Positions 26,685 to 35,712 of a stretch of DNA of 64,000 nt are shown here, piece after piece; position 1 is the first letter of the stretch; every line of letters starts with the position of its first letter. Made by a program: the position numbers and the translations under genes. Source of the stretch: Chryseobacterium sp. Leaf180 (lineage in GTDB: Bacteria; Bacteroidota; Bacteroidia; Flavobacteriales; Weeksellaceae); contig NZ_LMPJ01000011.1 in NCBI RefSeq assembly GCF_001424585.1, forward strand, positions 97,451 through 161,450, given 5' to 3'. The notes under the pieces were generated by a model, which was given only the letters and a program-made list of their open reading frames with translations, searched no databases and was not told the DNA's origin.

Positions 26685-27161
26685 TTACACTTTTAGCTGA
26701 CGCAGGATTTTTTGGTCTAACGAAATAAATGTTTCCGTTTTTTCAATCGCTTTAATGTGCTGAATTTTCGTCAAAACATCCAGCAAATGCTCATTGTCCC
26801 GGCAGATCACTTTTATAAAAAGCGAATGATTTCCTGTAGTGTAATGGGCTTCAACTACTTCATTTACATCCTGCAAAAGCTCAATAACTTCATTATAATA
26901 GCTCGGCTGAACCAGAGAGACACTTACAAAAGCAACTACTTTGTAACCAATTTTTCGGGGATTTAAAATGGAAATAGTACTTTCAATAACTTCAGCATTC
27001 TCAAGTTTTTTGATTCGCTGATGAACGGCAGTCGTGGAAATGCCCACTTTTGTGGCGATATGCGCTAAAGACGTCTTAGAGTTATCGACCAGCATGTAAA
27101 TAATCTCACGGTCGATCGCGTCTAGGTGATAGGCAGAATCTTGTAAATTTTTACCAGGCAT
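26685..27161 (-). CDS. Lrp/AsnC family transcriptional regulator
   Basis: A 158-aa regulator. Residues about 12-60 are the Lrp-type helix-turn-helix (LDAIDREIIYMLVDNSKTSLAHIATKVGIS, then VHQRIKKLE) and residues 75-150 the RAM/AsnC ligand-binding ferredoxin-like domain. Family members form octamers and sense amino acids. The effector is unknown. It precedes deoC by 2 bp, so it may be autoregulated with it, but a metabolic link is only inferred. Confidence 0.9.
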   Translation of the reverse strand: MPGKNLQDSAYHLDAIDREIIYMLVDNSKTSLAHIATKVGISTTAVHQRIKKLENAEVIESTISILNPRKIGYKVVAFVSVSLVQPSYYNEVIELLQDVNEVVEAHYTTGNHSLFIKVICRDNEHLLDVLTKIQHIKAIEKTETFISLDQKILRQLKV

Positions 27162-27191
27162 AGTTTTTTAGTTTTATGGTTTATTAATAGT

Positions 27192-28139
27192 TCAGCGGTC
27201 TTTCGGAAGATTGTCAAGTAAGACAAAAACCGGAAAATGGTCGCTAAATCCTCCTAAGTATCGGGTTCCGGCGTAGGTGCGGAACGGGCGGCCAGAATAG
27301 GCTCCGGCAGTAATAGTCATCTGGTGAGGCTTGAAAATTCCTGCATCATGAAACTGCAGGCCCTCACGGTTATGGAAAAAGTTCTGTGATAAAATAATTT
27401 GATCAAATAGTAAACCATTTTTGTGATGATAGGCAGAAAATTGACTATCTGCATACATTTCAGCAAATGGATTTGTCATTAAATTTTGCTTATTTTCATT
27501 TGACAGAAAACTGCGAAGCTTCTCGTCATCAGGGTTTTCATTAAAATCACCACAGACCAAAACTTTCGCATTTTCGTTTTTAATCAAATCAGAAATCCTG
27601 TTTTTAATTTCATTTAAAATAAAAGCACGCTTCGGAAGATTGATATCTTTTTCTCTTTTTGAAGGTAAATGGAGAACGAAAACATGAATAATTTCTTCGT
27701 TTACAGAGAGTTTACAATACAAAACGTCGCGCGTCGTATCAAAAGGTTCTTTGGATTCATAATCTTTCTCAAAGAAAAAAGTAATGGGTTCAGAGTGTAG
27801 AAGTTCGACTTTCCGCTTGTCGTAAAGGAGCGCGACATCAATTTTTCTTTCGTCGAGAGAATCAAAATGGGCAATTCCAAATTCAGAATCAAACGGTGGA
27901 AGTTTGATTAAATCTTCCAGCGTCTGTCTTCCCGAAATCTCAGAAAGTCCGATGAATAAAGGCAGAATATTACTCTCTTCTTTCATCAGCCGGAATGCTC
28001 CGGAAATTTTATGAAGTTTGTTTTGATACCGACGCTCATCCCAGTTGTGAAGCCCGGAAACAGTTGGATCAAATTTATGAACCGGTTTCTTATCAGGGAC
28101 AAAAAAATTTTCTACGTTGTAAAATACAGCCAACTCCAT
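27192..28139 (-). CDS. Endonuclease/exonuclease/phosphatase family protein
   Basis: A 315-aa protein of the EEP fold. Metal and catalytic motifs: YNVENFF near the N-terminus, Glu in LSEISGR, a His in VLHLPSKRE, VLVCGDFNENPDD, and the C-terminal SDHFPV. No signal peptide is seen. Small Bacteroidota members of this type are annotated only by fold, so the substrate (DNA, phosphodiester or phospholipid) is open. It is the third gene on the minus strand upstream of deoC/Lrp but separated by 30 bp. Confidence 0.85.
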   Translation of the reverse strand: MELAVFYNVENFFVPDKKPVHKFDPTVSGLHNWDERRYQNKLHKISGAFRLMKEESNILPLFIGLSEISGRQTLEDLIKLPPFDSEFGIAHFDSLDERKIDVALLYDKRKVELLHSEPITFFFEKDYESKEPFDTTRDVLYCKLSVNEEIIHVFVLHLPSKREKDINLPKRAFILNEIKNRISDLIKNENAKVLVCGDFNENPDDEKLRSFLSNENKQNLMTNPFAEMYADSQFSAYHHKNGLLFDQIILSQNFFHNREGLQFHDAGIFKPHQMTITAGAYSGRPFRTYAGTRYLGGFSDHFPVFVLLDNLPKDR

Positions 28140-28207
28140 TATAATCTTTATAATTCCATCTTTAAGTTATGAAAGATCATCAAAAAACTCACCAATCAGC
28201 AGATTTT

Positions 28208-28879
28208 TCACAGCAGATCAGGACGCTTTTCTTCAGTAATTCTCACGGCTTCATCGTGTCGCCAGTCTTCAATTTTTTTAAAATTTCCACTCAGTAAAAT
28301 CTTCGGAACTTCCAGACCTTTATAAATTTCAGGCCTCGTGTAAATTGGCGGTGACAGCAAGTCATCCTGAAAACTGTCGGTAAGTGCACTCTGCTCGTCA
28401 TTCAAAACTCCGGGAAGCAGACGGATGACTGAGTCTGCCAATACACAAGCTGCAAGCTCGCCGCCAGTCAGAACAAAATCACCGATCGAAATTTCTTTGG
28501 TGATATGCAGATCGCGAACGCGCTGATCGATTCCTTTATAATGTCCGCAAAGAAAAAGAAGATTTTTTTTGATAGACAGTGTGTTGGCGATCTTCTGGTT
28601 CAAAGTTTCACCATCGGGTGTCAGATAGATAATTTCGTCGTAATCGCGCTGAGATTTTAATTCAGAAATGCATTTGTCAATAGGTTCAATCATCATTACC
28701 ATTCCGGCACCGCCGCCATAAGGCTCGTCATCGATCTGCCTTTGCTTATTTACCGACCAGTTTCTCAGCTGATGAAAATGCACTTCTACGAGACCTTTGT
28801 CAGCAGCACGCTTCAGGATAGACGCCTGAAAAGGACTTTCCATGAGTTCCGGAAGCACACTTATTATATCAATTCTCAT
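28208..28879 (-). CDS. trmD: tRNA (guanine-N1)-methyltransferase
   Basis: A 223-aa SPOUT methyltransferase making m1G37 in tRNA. Motifs: [12 protein letters not shown] at the start, [14 protein letters not shown], the knot region [12 protein letters not shown], and [23 protein letters not shown]. The usual rpsP/rimM/rplS neighbours are missing; instead its ATG overlaps the stop of an NADH dehydrogenase gene by 4 bases. Confidence 0.95.
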   Translation of the reverse strand: MRIDIISVLPELMESPFQASILKRAADKGLVEVHFHQLRNWSVNKQRQIDDEPYGGGAGMVMMIEPIDKCISELKSQRDYDEIIYLTPDGETLNQKIANTLSIKKNLLFLCGHYKGIDQRVRDLHITKEISIGDFVLTGGELAACVLADSVIRLLPGVLNDEQSALTDSFQDDLLSPPIYTRPEIYKGLEVPKILLSGNFKKIEDWRHDEAVRITEEKRPDLL

Positions 28880-30138
28880 TGTTCCGTATTGTTTTTTACA
28901 TTCGGCGAAATAATCAGTCGCAGTGACGAATCTTTATTGAAATAGCTCCACATCCAGTTGAAGAAGATGGCAAGCTTGTTTCGCACGCTCAAAATAAGCA
29001 TTAAATGTAAAAACATCCAAAAATACCAGGCAAAAAGTCCCTGAAATTTTATAAAAGGAAGATCCACGACCGCTCTGTGCTTCCCGATTGTCGCCATAGA
29101 ACCCTGATCCTTATACTCATACTCTTCCCACGGCTCGCTTTTTTTTCTCAAAAAATTTTTGCCTAAATTTTTTGCCTGATGAATGGCCACATTTGCCACC
29201 TGAGGATGACCTTGCGGATACTTGGGCGTTTCCATGTAGGCAATATCACCGATCGCAAAAATATTATCGTAACCTTTGATTTTATTATGGCGGTCGACGA
29301 TGTATCGGTTTCGTACGAGTTTTTCAGAAGGAAAACCTTCAATTACATTTCCGGTAACACCGGCTGCCCAGATTACATTATTGGAAGGAATCGTTTTTCC
29401 GCTTTTCAGATGAACTTTATCGCCGTCATATTCTGTAACTACTTCGCCGCTCATAAATCGTACACCGAGATCTTTCAGGTATTGTTCAGATTTATCCTGA
29501 GACTCGTGGCTCATTACTGCCAAAGGCTTTTCAGTCGAACTTACCAGAATAATCTCCAGCTGACTGAAATTCATATACGGATAATCTCGTGGCAGAATTT
29601 CTTTTTTCATTTCAGAAAATGCGCCTGCCAACTCAACGCCTGTCGGTCCGCTTCCGACAATTACAATATTCCAGTTGCCGTCGTCGCTGCGTCTTTTCTC
29701 TAAGATCAATTTTTCAAAAGTGAGCAAAACATGATTTCTGATACTGATGGCTTCCTGTGTGTTTTTCATTCCGAAAGCCTGTTTTTCGAGATCTTTATTG
29801 CCGAAAAAGTTGGTTTTGCAACCTGTTGCGATAATCAGTTTATCATATGTAAATTCGGCATCATCAGCGATGACTTTGTTTTGTTCGGGAATGATTTTCT
29901 GAACTTCTGTAAGCCTGAACTGCGTGTTTCTGGAGGCCTGAAATATTTTTCTGAACGGAAAAGATATGTTGGAAGGCTCAATTCGTCCGCAGGCAACCTG
30001 ATAAAAAAGCGGCTGAAACATATGGTGATTCACCTTATCGAGCACAAGCACTTTTTTGTTTTTGTTGTTTAATGATTTTGCAAGCTGCAGACCGGCAAAA
30101 CCTCCGCCGATGATGATGATCTTTTCACGAGTTTCCAT
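28876..30138 (-). CDS. Type II NADH dehydrogenase (NAD(P)/FAD-dependent oxidoreductase)
   Basis: A 420-aa flavoprotein. The FAD-binding [11 protein letters not shown] is at residues 11-21, the NAD-binding [15 protein letters not shown] at about 170-184, and the second FAD motif in [12 protein letters not shown]. The quinone/membrane-contact region after [14 protein letters not shown], with hydrophobic [16 protein letters not shown], is typical of NDH-2. It passes electrons from NADH to menaquinone at the inner membrane without pumping protons; menE in this window belongs to menaquinone synthesis. The stop overlaps trmD by 4 bases. Confidence 0.9.
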   Translation of the reverse strand: METREKIIIIGGGFAGLQLAKSLNNKNKKVLVLDKVNHHMFQPLFYQVACGRIEPSNISFPFRKIFQASRNTQFRLTEVQKIIPEQNKVIADDAEFTYDKLIIATGCKTNFFGNKDLEKQAFGMKNTQEAISIRNHVLLTFEKLILEKRRSDDGNWNIVIVGSGPTGVELAGAFSEMKKEILPRDYPYMNFSQLEIILVSSTEKPLAVMSHESQDKSEQYLKDLGVRFMSGEVVTEYDGDKVHLKSGKTIPSNNVIWAAGVTGNVIEGFPSEKLVRNRYIVDRHNKIKGYDNIFAIGDIAYMETPKYPQGHPQVANVAIHQAKNLGKNFLRKKSEPWEEYEYKDQGSMATIGKHRAVVDLPFIKFQGLFAWYFWMFLHLMLILSVRNKLAIFFNWMWSYFNKDSSLRLIISPNVKNNTEQ

Positions 30139-30184
30139 GAGGTAAATTTAGTGTTAAAATATAGCATCTGAAAGCTTAAAAACT

Positions 30185-30192
30185 TAGTTTTG
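30185..30192 (+). promoter_or_regulatory. Bacteroidota -7 element (TAGTTTTG)
   Basis: Matches TAnnTTTG, 8 nt before the GH25 gene ATG, in the short divergent space with NDH-2. Confidence 0.45.
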
Positions 30193-30200
30193 TAAACCGA

Positions 30201-31064
30201 ATGAGCCAGAAAAGATACACCAAAAAAACTGCCACAAAAATCCGTAAAAACCGGCAGAAAAATTATTTCAACCGCAGAAAAATCATTCTGCTGTTACTTT
30301 TGGTTTCACTTCTCGGCACCGGCCTTTATCTACGTCAGAATATCAGCTATTATTACGCAATGTATTTTGACCGTTTTACGCACAAAAAACTGCAAAACAG
30401 CGAAACGGAAACACAGCGCATCCAGAAAATCATCAGCAACAATCTGGATAAAACCTACGGTTTTGATATTTCGCATTATCAGAATAAAAAAGATATTCAG
30501 TGGGACAGTTTGAGTATTGGCAACCGTACCATTCCGCTTCAGTTTGTGATTATGCGCGCTACAATGGGAAACCGAAGCGCCGACCGTCACTTCTCAGATT
30601 TCTGGGAACTCGCAAAAAAGCATAATCTCGTTCGCGGCGCTTATCATTTTTACCGTGCAGATGAAGATCCCATTATTCAGGCAAATAATTTTCTGGCGAA
30701 TGTAAAGCTTGAAAGCGGCGATCTGCCGCCGGTTTTAGATATTGAAAAAATTCCCAGAAAAAAATCGACGGCGAAGCTAGTAGAAGACCTGAAAGTATGG
30801 TGCAAAATCGTGGAAGAAACCTACGGGAAGAAGCCGATTATCTACACTTATTATCATTATTACAAAGATTTTTTGCAGGGTGAATTCGACGATTATCCTC
30901 TTTGGCTGGCAAATTACAATGATGTTCCCGCGCCTTCGCCGGATACTGACTGGGATCTCTGGCAGTTTTCGGAGAAAGGAATCGTATACGGAATCAATAC
31001 AAAAGTTGATCTGAATGTGTATAACGGAAGTTTTTGGTCTCTGAAAAACATGACGATTGACTGA
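30201..31064 (+). CDS. GH25 family lysozyme (membrane-anchored)
   Basis: A 287-aa protein with a basic N-terminus, one transmembrane anchor at about residues 28-42, a linker, and a GH25 muramidase domain from about residue 86 to the end. The catalytic acidic residues are visible as Asp89 in GFDISHYQ and Asp180/Glu182 in PVLDIEKI; WLANYND and DLWQFSEKG are further family motifs. It would cleave the MurNAc-GlcNAc bond of peptidoglycan in the periplasm, for wall remodelling or against other cells. It converges with a FemAB-like gene 3 bp away. Confidence 0.9.
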   Translation: MSQKRYTKKTATKIRKNRQKNYFNRRKIILLLLLVSLLGTGLYLRQNISYYYAMYFDRFTHKKLQNSETETQRIQKIISNNLDKTYGFDISHYQNKKDIQWDSLSIGNRTIPLQFVIMRATMGNRSADRHFSDFWELAKKHNLVRGAYHFYRADEDPIIQANNFLANVKLESGDLPPVLDIEKIPRKKSTAKLVEDLKVWCKIVEETYGKKPIIYTYYHYYKDFLQGEFDDYPLWLANYNDVPAPSPDTDWDLWQFSEKGIVYGINTKVDLNVYNGSFWSLKNMTID

Positions 31065-31067
31065 TTT

Positions 31068-32198
31068 CTATTTGAAAGGCTTCCGCTGAATCCATTCCGG
31101 TTGCGGATTGATCGCCGTGAAAATCTTTTTCATAAACGGATTTATCATCTGATTCTGATGTTTGATCAAACCAAAAATTTCTGAAGGTTCGGCGCCAACC
31201 GTCGATTTTATTTCTAAAGCTGTGCGCCCGAAAATTATTCTCGTAAAACGGTGATCAATCGAAAATTCTGTCATATCAAGCAGCATATTCATATACAGCT
31301 GCTTTTCCTTCTGAATGCTTTTTTCATAGCCAAGAAAATACGTGTCGACATCTTCGCCGTTAAGAATCACCGTGCAGAAACCAATGAGTTTTTCGTCTAA
31401 AAAATATCCAAAGACGACAAATTTATCTTGTAGCGATTTTTTAAGCTCGATAAAATGATTTTCATTCAAAAAGAAAGTATTGAACGGTGCATTTTCAGCG
31501 ACGTTTTGATACAGAAGATTCATTCCGTTTTTATAACTTTCCAGCTGTTCTAAGTTCAGTTCTGATTTTTGAATTTCTACACTTTTCTTACGCGCCGTTT
31601 TTGCACGAAGCCGGTACTTTTTTGAAAAGTCATTCACATAATCATCAAAATTTTTCCAGCCAGGTTTTAAATTTAAAATCATATTCGGCTGCACAGAAAA
31701 CCTGAAATAAGATTTAAAATCATCAGTATCAAACTTTTTCACAAAATCGCGGCTGTAATCTTTAAAGATAATTAAAGACGTTTTCGCATGATTTTTCTGA
31801 AGAAAAGTGGCGGCAGACTGTAATAATTTTAAAATATCTTCTGCTGAAATCTTATCAGAATCAAAATAAAACCCATTTTGTCCGGTGAGCATATTATTGC
31901 CGACGATCATAATACTCCGGCTGAATTTCTTTGCGCCCCAGTTTCGCAGATTGCAGGTCGTTTCATTTTTCTGAAAAGTTTTATGTTCCGAAAAATTTAA
32001 AAACTGAAAAAGTGCGCCACCGACAAGTTCATCATTAAACAAAAATCCGGCGTAAACGCAGTTCATATTTTCGGGTGCAGAATGATCCAAAGCTTGAAAA
32101 TATGCCTGCGAAAGCATCACGTTGTTTTTGCCAACGATGTGGTCCCAGTTTTTGGGAAGCGCAGAAGCCGTTTTAAAAATGGTAAAGGTGTACGACAT
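31068..32198 (-). CDS. FemAB/GNAT-fold acyltransferase-like protein
   Basis: A 376-aa cytosolic protein whose C-terminal half contains GNAT-fold elements (KFVVFGYFLDEKLIGFCTVIL, then YLGYEK and IIFGRTALEIKS). The overall layout resembles peptidogalycan/FemAB-like acyltransferases (aminoacyl or acyl transfer on envelope precursors). No catalytic residue is diagnostic. Lying tail to tail with a lysozyme gene is suggestive but not proof of a wall role. Confidence 0.65.
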   Translation of the reverse strand: MSYTFTIFKTASALPKNWDHIVGKNNVMLSQAYFQALDHSAPENMNCVYAGFLFNDELVGGALFQFLNFSEHKTFQKNETTCNLRNWGAKKFSRSIMIVGNNMLTGQNGFYFDSDKISAEDILKLLQSAATFLQKNHAKTSLIIFKDYSRDFVKKFDTDDFKSYFRFSVQPNMILNLKPGWKNFDDYVNDFSKKYRLRAKTARKKSVEIQKSELNLEQLESYKNGMNLLYQNVAENAPFNTFFLNENHFIELKKSLQDKFVVFGYFLDEKLIGFCTVILNGEDVDTYFLGYEKSIQKEKQLYMNMLLDMTEFSIDHRFTRIIFGRTALEIKSTVGAEPSEIFGLIKHQNQMINPFMKKIFTAINPQPEWIQRKPFK

Positions 32199-32308
32199 AA
32201 AAGATGAAACTCTCGCAGTTTTAAATAAAAACTCCGGAAACCGCGAGCCAAAGCTACGTTTAATAACGCATAACCCAGATTAATACCTTTAAAGCTTTTA
32301 TAATTTCG

Positions 32309-32316
32309 TACTTTTG
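32309..32316 (+). promoter_or_regulatory. Bacteroidota -7 element (TACTTTTG)
   Basis: Matches TAnnTTTG, 21 nt before the ABC-F gene ATG. Confidence 0.5.
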
Positions 32317-32337
32317 CGCCACAAAATTTGAATATCA

Positions 32338-34236
32338 ATGAATTACGTTGCGGCAGAGAATCTTACTAAATCTTACGGAGTAAAAACGCTTTTTAAAAAC
32401 ATTAATTTTAATGTAAACGAAGGCGACAAAATAGCGATCGTGGCCAAAAACGGCAGCGGAAAATCGACGCTTCTGAAGATTTTGATGGGAAAAGAAATTG
32501 CTGACAGCGGAAATGTAATCATTAATAAAGATATTTCGGTGGTTTTGTTTGATCAGGAAATCGATTTTGAATCTGATCTTACGATTGAAGAATTTATGAT
32601 GACGCTTGATTCTGCGCCAATTCGTGCTCTGAAAAATTATCATAAATCGCTGCTCTCAGATGATGCCGATTTTATGGAAATGGCTTTGGCCGAAATGGAA
32701 ATCCATAAAGCCTGGGATCTTGAAAATGAGATGACGCAGATTCTTTCTCAACTGAAAATCACTGATCTTACCGCGAAAATGGGAAATCTTTCCGGCGGAC
32801 AGATCAAACGTGTGGCTTTGGCAAAACTTCTTACCGAAACACGCGCCGAACATCGCCATACTTTATTGATTATGGATGAGCCGACCAACCACCTTGATGT
32901 GGATATGGTGGAATGGCTTGAAAATTATTTAAACAAAGCGAAAATCACGCTTCTTCTCGTGACGCACGACCGTTATTTTCTGGATGCAGTTTGCGGAATT
33001 ATCTGGGAAATGGAAGATCAGAATCTTTATACGCACCAAGGCGCTTACGCAACGTATCTTGAGAATAAAATGATCCGTGAAGACAACATGAATTCGACGA
33101 TCGATAAGGCGCAAAACCTTTACAGGAAAGAACTTGAGTGGATGCGCAGACAGCCAAAAGCGCGTACAACAAAGTCAAAATCGCGGCAGGATGACTTCTA
33201 CGAAACCGAAAAAGTTGCCAAAACTGATACCCGTAAAGATTCTCTTGAGCTTGATTTTGAGATGAAACGTCTCGGCAATAAAATTCTGGAACTTAAAAAT
33301 ATTTCTAAAAGTTACGGTAACAAAGTTTTACTGAAAGACTTCAGTTACCAGTTTCAGAGAGGCGAAAAAGTAGGAATTGTAGGAAAAAACGGTGCGGGAA
33401 AATCGACACTTTTAAATATCATCCAGGATTTTGAGCCGAGAGATTCGGGCGAAATAGAAACCGGTGAAACCATTAAATTCGGTTATTTTGCGCAGAAAGG
33501 GCTTCAGTATAAAGAAGACGAACGCGTGATTGATTTTATTAAAGAAATTTCTGAAAACTTTCCGCTGGCAAATGGCAGAACGATTTCTGCATCGCAGTTT
33601 TTAAGACTTTTCTTATTTGATGATCAGACACAATATTCGCCGATTGCGAAACTTAGCGGTGGCGAAAAACGAAGGCTGCATCTGATGCATGTTCTGTATC
33701 AAAACCCCAATTTCCTGATTTTTGATGAGCCTACAAACGATCTTGATCTTCCCACCTTAACGGTTTTGGAGAATTTCTTACTGAATTTTCAGGGAAGTTT
33801 AATCATCGTTTCTCACGACCGTTATTTTATGGATCGTGTTGTGGATCACGTTCTTGCGTTTGAAGGAGAAGGGAAAATCAGGAATTTTACCGGAAATTTT
33901 TCAGAATACAGAGAGCATAAAAAATCTGAAGACGGAAATCTTAAACAGGAAGATAAAAAAGCAAAAAATACAGTAGAGAAAGCAGTTGAAAAACCTGTGG
34001 AAAAGCCTGTTGCAAAACCGGAAACTCCAAAGAAAAAACTCTCTTTTAAAGAACAGCGCGAATTGGAAACGATTGAAAAAGAAATTCCCAAACTTGAAGA
34101 AACACGCACGAAAATTCTTGAACAACTCAATAACGAAAGCGATTACGATAAAATCTCAAAACTGTCGGCAGAATTGGAAAGTCTTTCTGAAAAGCTTGAA
34201 AACCACGAGATGCGTTGGCTGGAACTTCAGGATTAG
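32338..34236 (+). CDS. ABC-F family ATPase (Uup-like)
   Basis: A 632-aa soluble protein with two ABC domains and no membrane segments. First Walker A is AKNGSGKST, signature LSGGQIKRV, Walker B LLIMDEPTNHLD; second Walker A is GKNGAGKST, signature LSGGEKRRL, Walker B FLIFDEPTNDLD. A linker of about 80 residues separates them, and a Lys/Glu/Pro-rich stretch plus a C-terminal coiled coil (about 560-632) follows, as in Uup. ABC-F proteins act on ribosomes or, for Uup, influence transposon excision and ribosome assembly. Both ATPase sites appear intact. Confidence 0.92.
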   Translation: MNYVAAENLTKSYGVKTLFKNINFNVNEGDKIAIVAKNGSGKSTLLKILMGKEIADSGNVIINKDISVVLFDQEIDFESDLTIEEFMMTLDSAPIRALKNYHKSLLSDDADFMEMALAEMEIHKAWDLENEMTQILSQLKITDLTAKMGNLSGGQIKRVALAKLLTETRAEHRHTLLIMDEPTNHLDVDMVEWLENYLNKAKITLLLVTHDRYFLDAVCGIIWEMEDQNLYTHQGAYATYLENKMIREDNMNSTIDKAQNLYRKELEWMRRQPKARTTKSKSRQDDFYETEKVAKTDTRKDSLELDFEMKRLGNKILELKNISKSYGNKVLLKDFSYQFQRGEKVGIVGKNGAGKSTLLNIIQDFEPRDSGEIETGETIKFGYFAQKGLQYKEDERVIDFIKEISENFPLANGRTISASQFLRLFLFDDQTQYSPIAKLSGGEKRRLHLMHVLYQNPNFLIFDEPTNDLDLPTLTVLENFLLNFQGSLIIVSHDRYFMDRVVDHVLAFEGEGKIRNFTGNFSEYREHKKSEDGNLKQEDKKAKNTVEKAVEKPVEKPVAKPETPKKKLSFKEQRELETIEKEIPKLEETRTKILEQLNNESDYDKISKLSAELESLSEKLENHEMRWLELQD

Positions 34237-34261
34237 AAATAGAATTTAATTTAAATTAAAA

Positions 34262-34296
34262 AAAGCTGTTCCAATGACGGAACAGCTTTATTTATC
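34262..34296 (+). terminator. Bidirectional intrinsic terminator
   Basis: Arms AAAGCTGTTCC and GGAACAGCTTT around AATGAC, between the ABC-F gene and the small membrane protein gene. Confidence 0.85.
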
Positions 34297-34300
34297 TAAA

Positions 34301-34459
34301 TCATCTCTTTTTTATCATCGCAAAAATACTGTAAAACAGGAAAGCGATTCCTAAAAGCAGAAATCCGTAGCGAAGATACATATTGTCATCGACAAGTGAA
34401 ACGCCGATGATTACGAATAAAACGCCTAGAACGGTGAAGCTGGATGATCTTTTTTTCAT
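34301..34459 (-). CDS. Small membrane protein of 52 residues
   Basis: Hand translation gives a 52-residue protein: a basic N-terminus (MKKRSSS), two hydrophobic segments (about 8-22 and 32-48) separated by VDDNMYLR, and a basic tail KKR. This is a typical two-helix hairpin inner-membrane small protein. The ATG lies 15 bp from the stop of the upstream oxidoreductase gene on the same strand, and a terminator lies just beyond its stop, so the space is filled by it. I do not recognise a family. Confidence 0.65.
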   Translation of the reverse strand: MKKRSSSFTVLGVLFVIIGVSLVDDNMYLRYGFLLLGIAFLFYSIFAMIKKR

Positions 34460-34473
34460 GGGTTTGCATTAAA

Positions 34474-35532
34474 TTATTTAATCGAAATCACATTCTGCTG
34501 CTGTGAACTATCCCGTGCAGCATCGATGATTTTCATATTTTCGACCACTTCATTTGCTGGCGACGGCAACGTGTCACCAAATACAATATGCTCGTAAATC
34601 TGCTGGTAATAATTCATGTAATTTCCCGGCAGACTTTCAGTTTTTAATTCTTCTTCCTGATTTTCTGCATTCGAATAATGCAGCAAACCGTCGGCATTTT
34701 TCAATGGTTTTACCCAATCTTTTCCGTATTCCGGGATGCTTCCTGCGCCCAATTCGTTTTCCTGATCGTCACTTCTTTCCTGCAAAAAGCTTCCGCGGTC
34801 GCCATGAATTTTATAAGCAAAAAATTCTTTTTTAGTGAAAACTGAAGATTTTAAACGCACACGGAGCTGATTCGGATAAAAAAGCAAAACTTCAAAATAA
34901 TCATTTGCAAAGGCATCACCTTTCATCGAAAAAACATCAGCAAAAACTTTTTGCGGAACACCAAAAAGCTGCACCGCCTGATCGATCAGGTGCGAACCGA
35001 GATCGTGAAGTGCACCGGAACCGTCTTCCTGCGGATTTTCTTTATGATCTTTCCCGCTCGGCTCGGTACGGAATCTGTCAAAACGGATTTCTGCTTCTTT
35101 AATATTTCCTAAAACTTTTTCACTGAGAATCTTTTTCACCTGAAGATAATCGCGGTCGAATCTTCGGTTTTGATAAACGCTTACAAAAAGATTTTTTTCC
35201 TCAGCAAGCTTCACGATTTCTTCGGCTTCCTGCGCATTTACGGTAAAAGGCTTTTCAACCACCACGTTTTTTCCGGCTAGCAGAGCTTTTTTTACATATT
35301 CAAAATGAGTTTGCACCGGCGTATTGACGATGATAAGATCGATATCGTCAGCGGCCATCATTTCATCCACTGAACGGTAAATTGTGGCATCCGGATACAG
35401 TTTTTGAGATTCATTCTTTGTCCTCTCGACGATTGCCGCGAGAAAAAATCCGGGATGCTGACTGAGAAATGGCGCATGAAAAATTTTTCCGCTCATGCCA
35501 AACGCACAAAGTCCTGCTTTTACCAGTTGCAT
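34474..35532 (-). CDS. Gfo/Idh/MocA family oxidoreductase
   Basis: A 352-aa NAD(P)-dependent oxidoreductase. The Rossmann part begins KAGLCAFGMSGKIFHAPFL, and the conserved EKP motif is in NVVVEKPFTVNAQEAEE, with the HDLGSHLIDQAVQLFG substrate-domain motif. Members oxidise or reduce sugars, inositols or biliverdin; the substrate is not readable here. The close ATG-stop spacing with the 52-residue protein gene suggests one operon. Confidence 0.9.
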   Translation of the reverse strand: MQLVKAGLCAFGMSGKIFHAPFLSQHPGFFLAAIVERTKNESQKLYPDATIYRSVDEMMAADDIDLIIVNTPVQTHFEYVKKALLAGKNVVVEKPFTVNAQEAEEIVKLAEEKNLFVSVYQNRRFDRDYLQVKKILSEKVLGNIKEAEIRFDRFRTEPSGKDHKENPQEDGSGALHDLGSHLIDQAVQLFGVPQKVFADVFSMKGDAFANDYFEVLLFYPNQLRVRLKSSVFTKKEFFAYKIHGDRGSFLQERSDDQENELGAGSIPEYGKDWVKPLKNADGLLHYSNAENQEEELKTESLPGNYMNYYQQIYEHIVFGDTLPSPANEVVENMKIIDAARDSSQQQNVISIK

Positions 35533-35669
35533 AGAATTTATTTTAAAACAAAGATATTTTATTTAAATCGAAGAAAAAATCGAAGTGACAGTATTTGATC
35601 AATAAAAATTAAATGACAAAAATCAGGATTATTGTTTTTAATCATTCTAAATCATATTAAAGTTTTATT

Positions 35670-35677
35670 TACTTTTG
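35670..35677 (+). promoter_or_regulatory. Bacteroidota -7 element (TACTTTTG)
   Basis: Matches TAnnTTTG, 35 nt before the TonB-dependent receptor ATG. No Fur-like palindrome was recognised around it. Confidence 0.5.
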
Positions 35678-35712
35678 CGGTCTATTTAAAACTAATCTAA
35701 ATAAAAATAACC

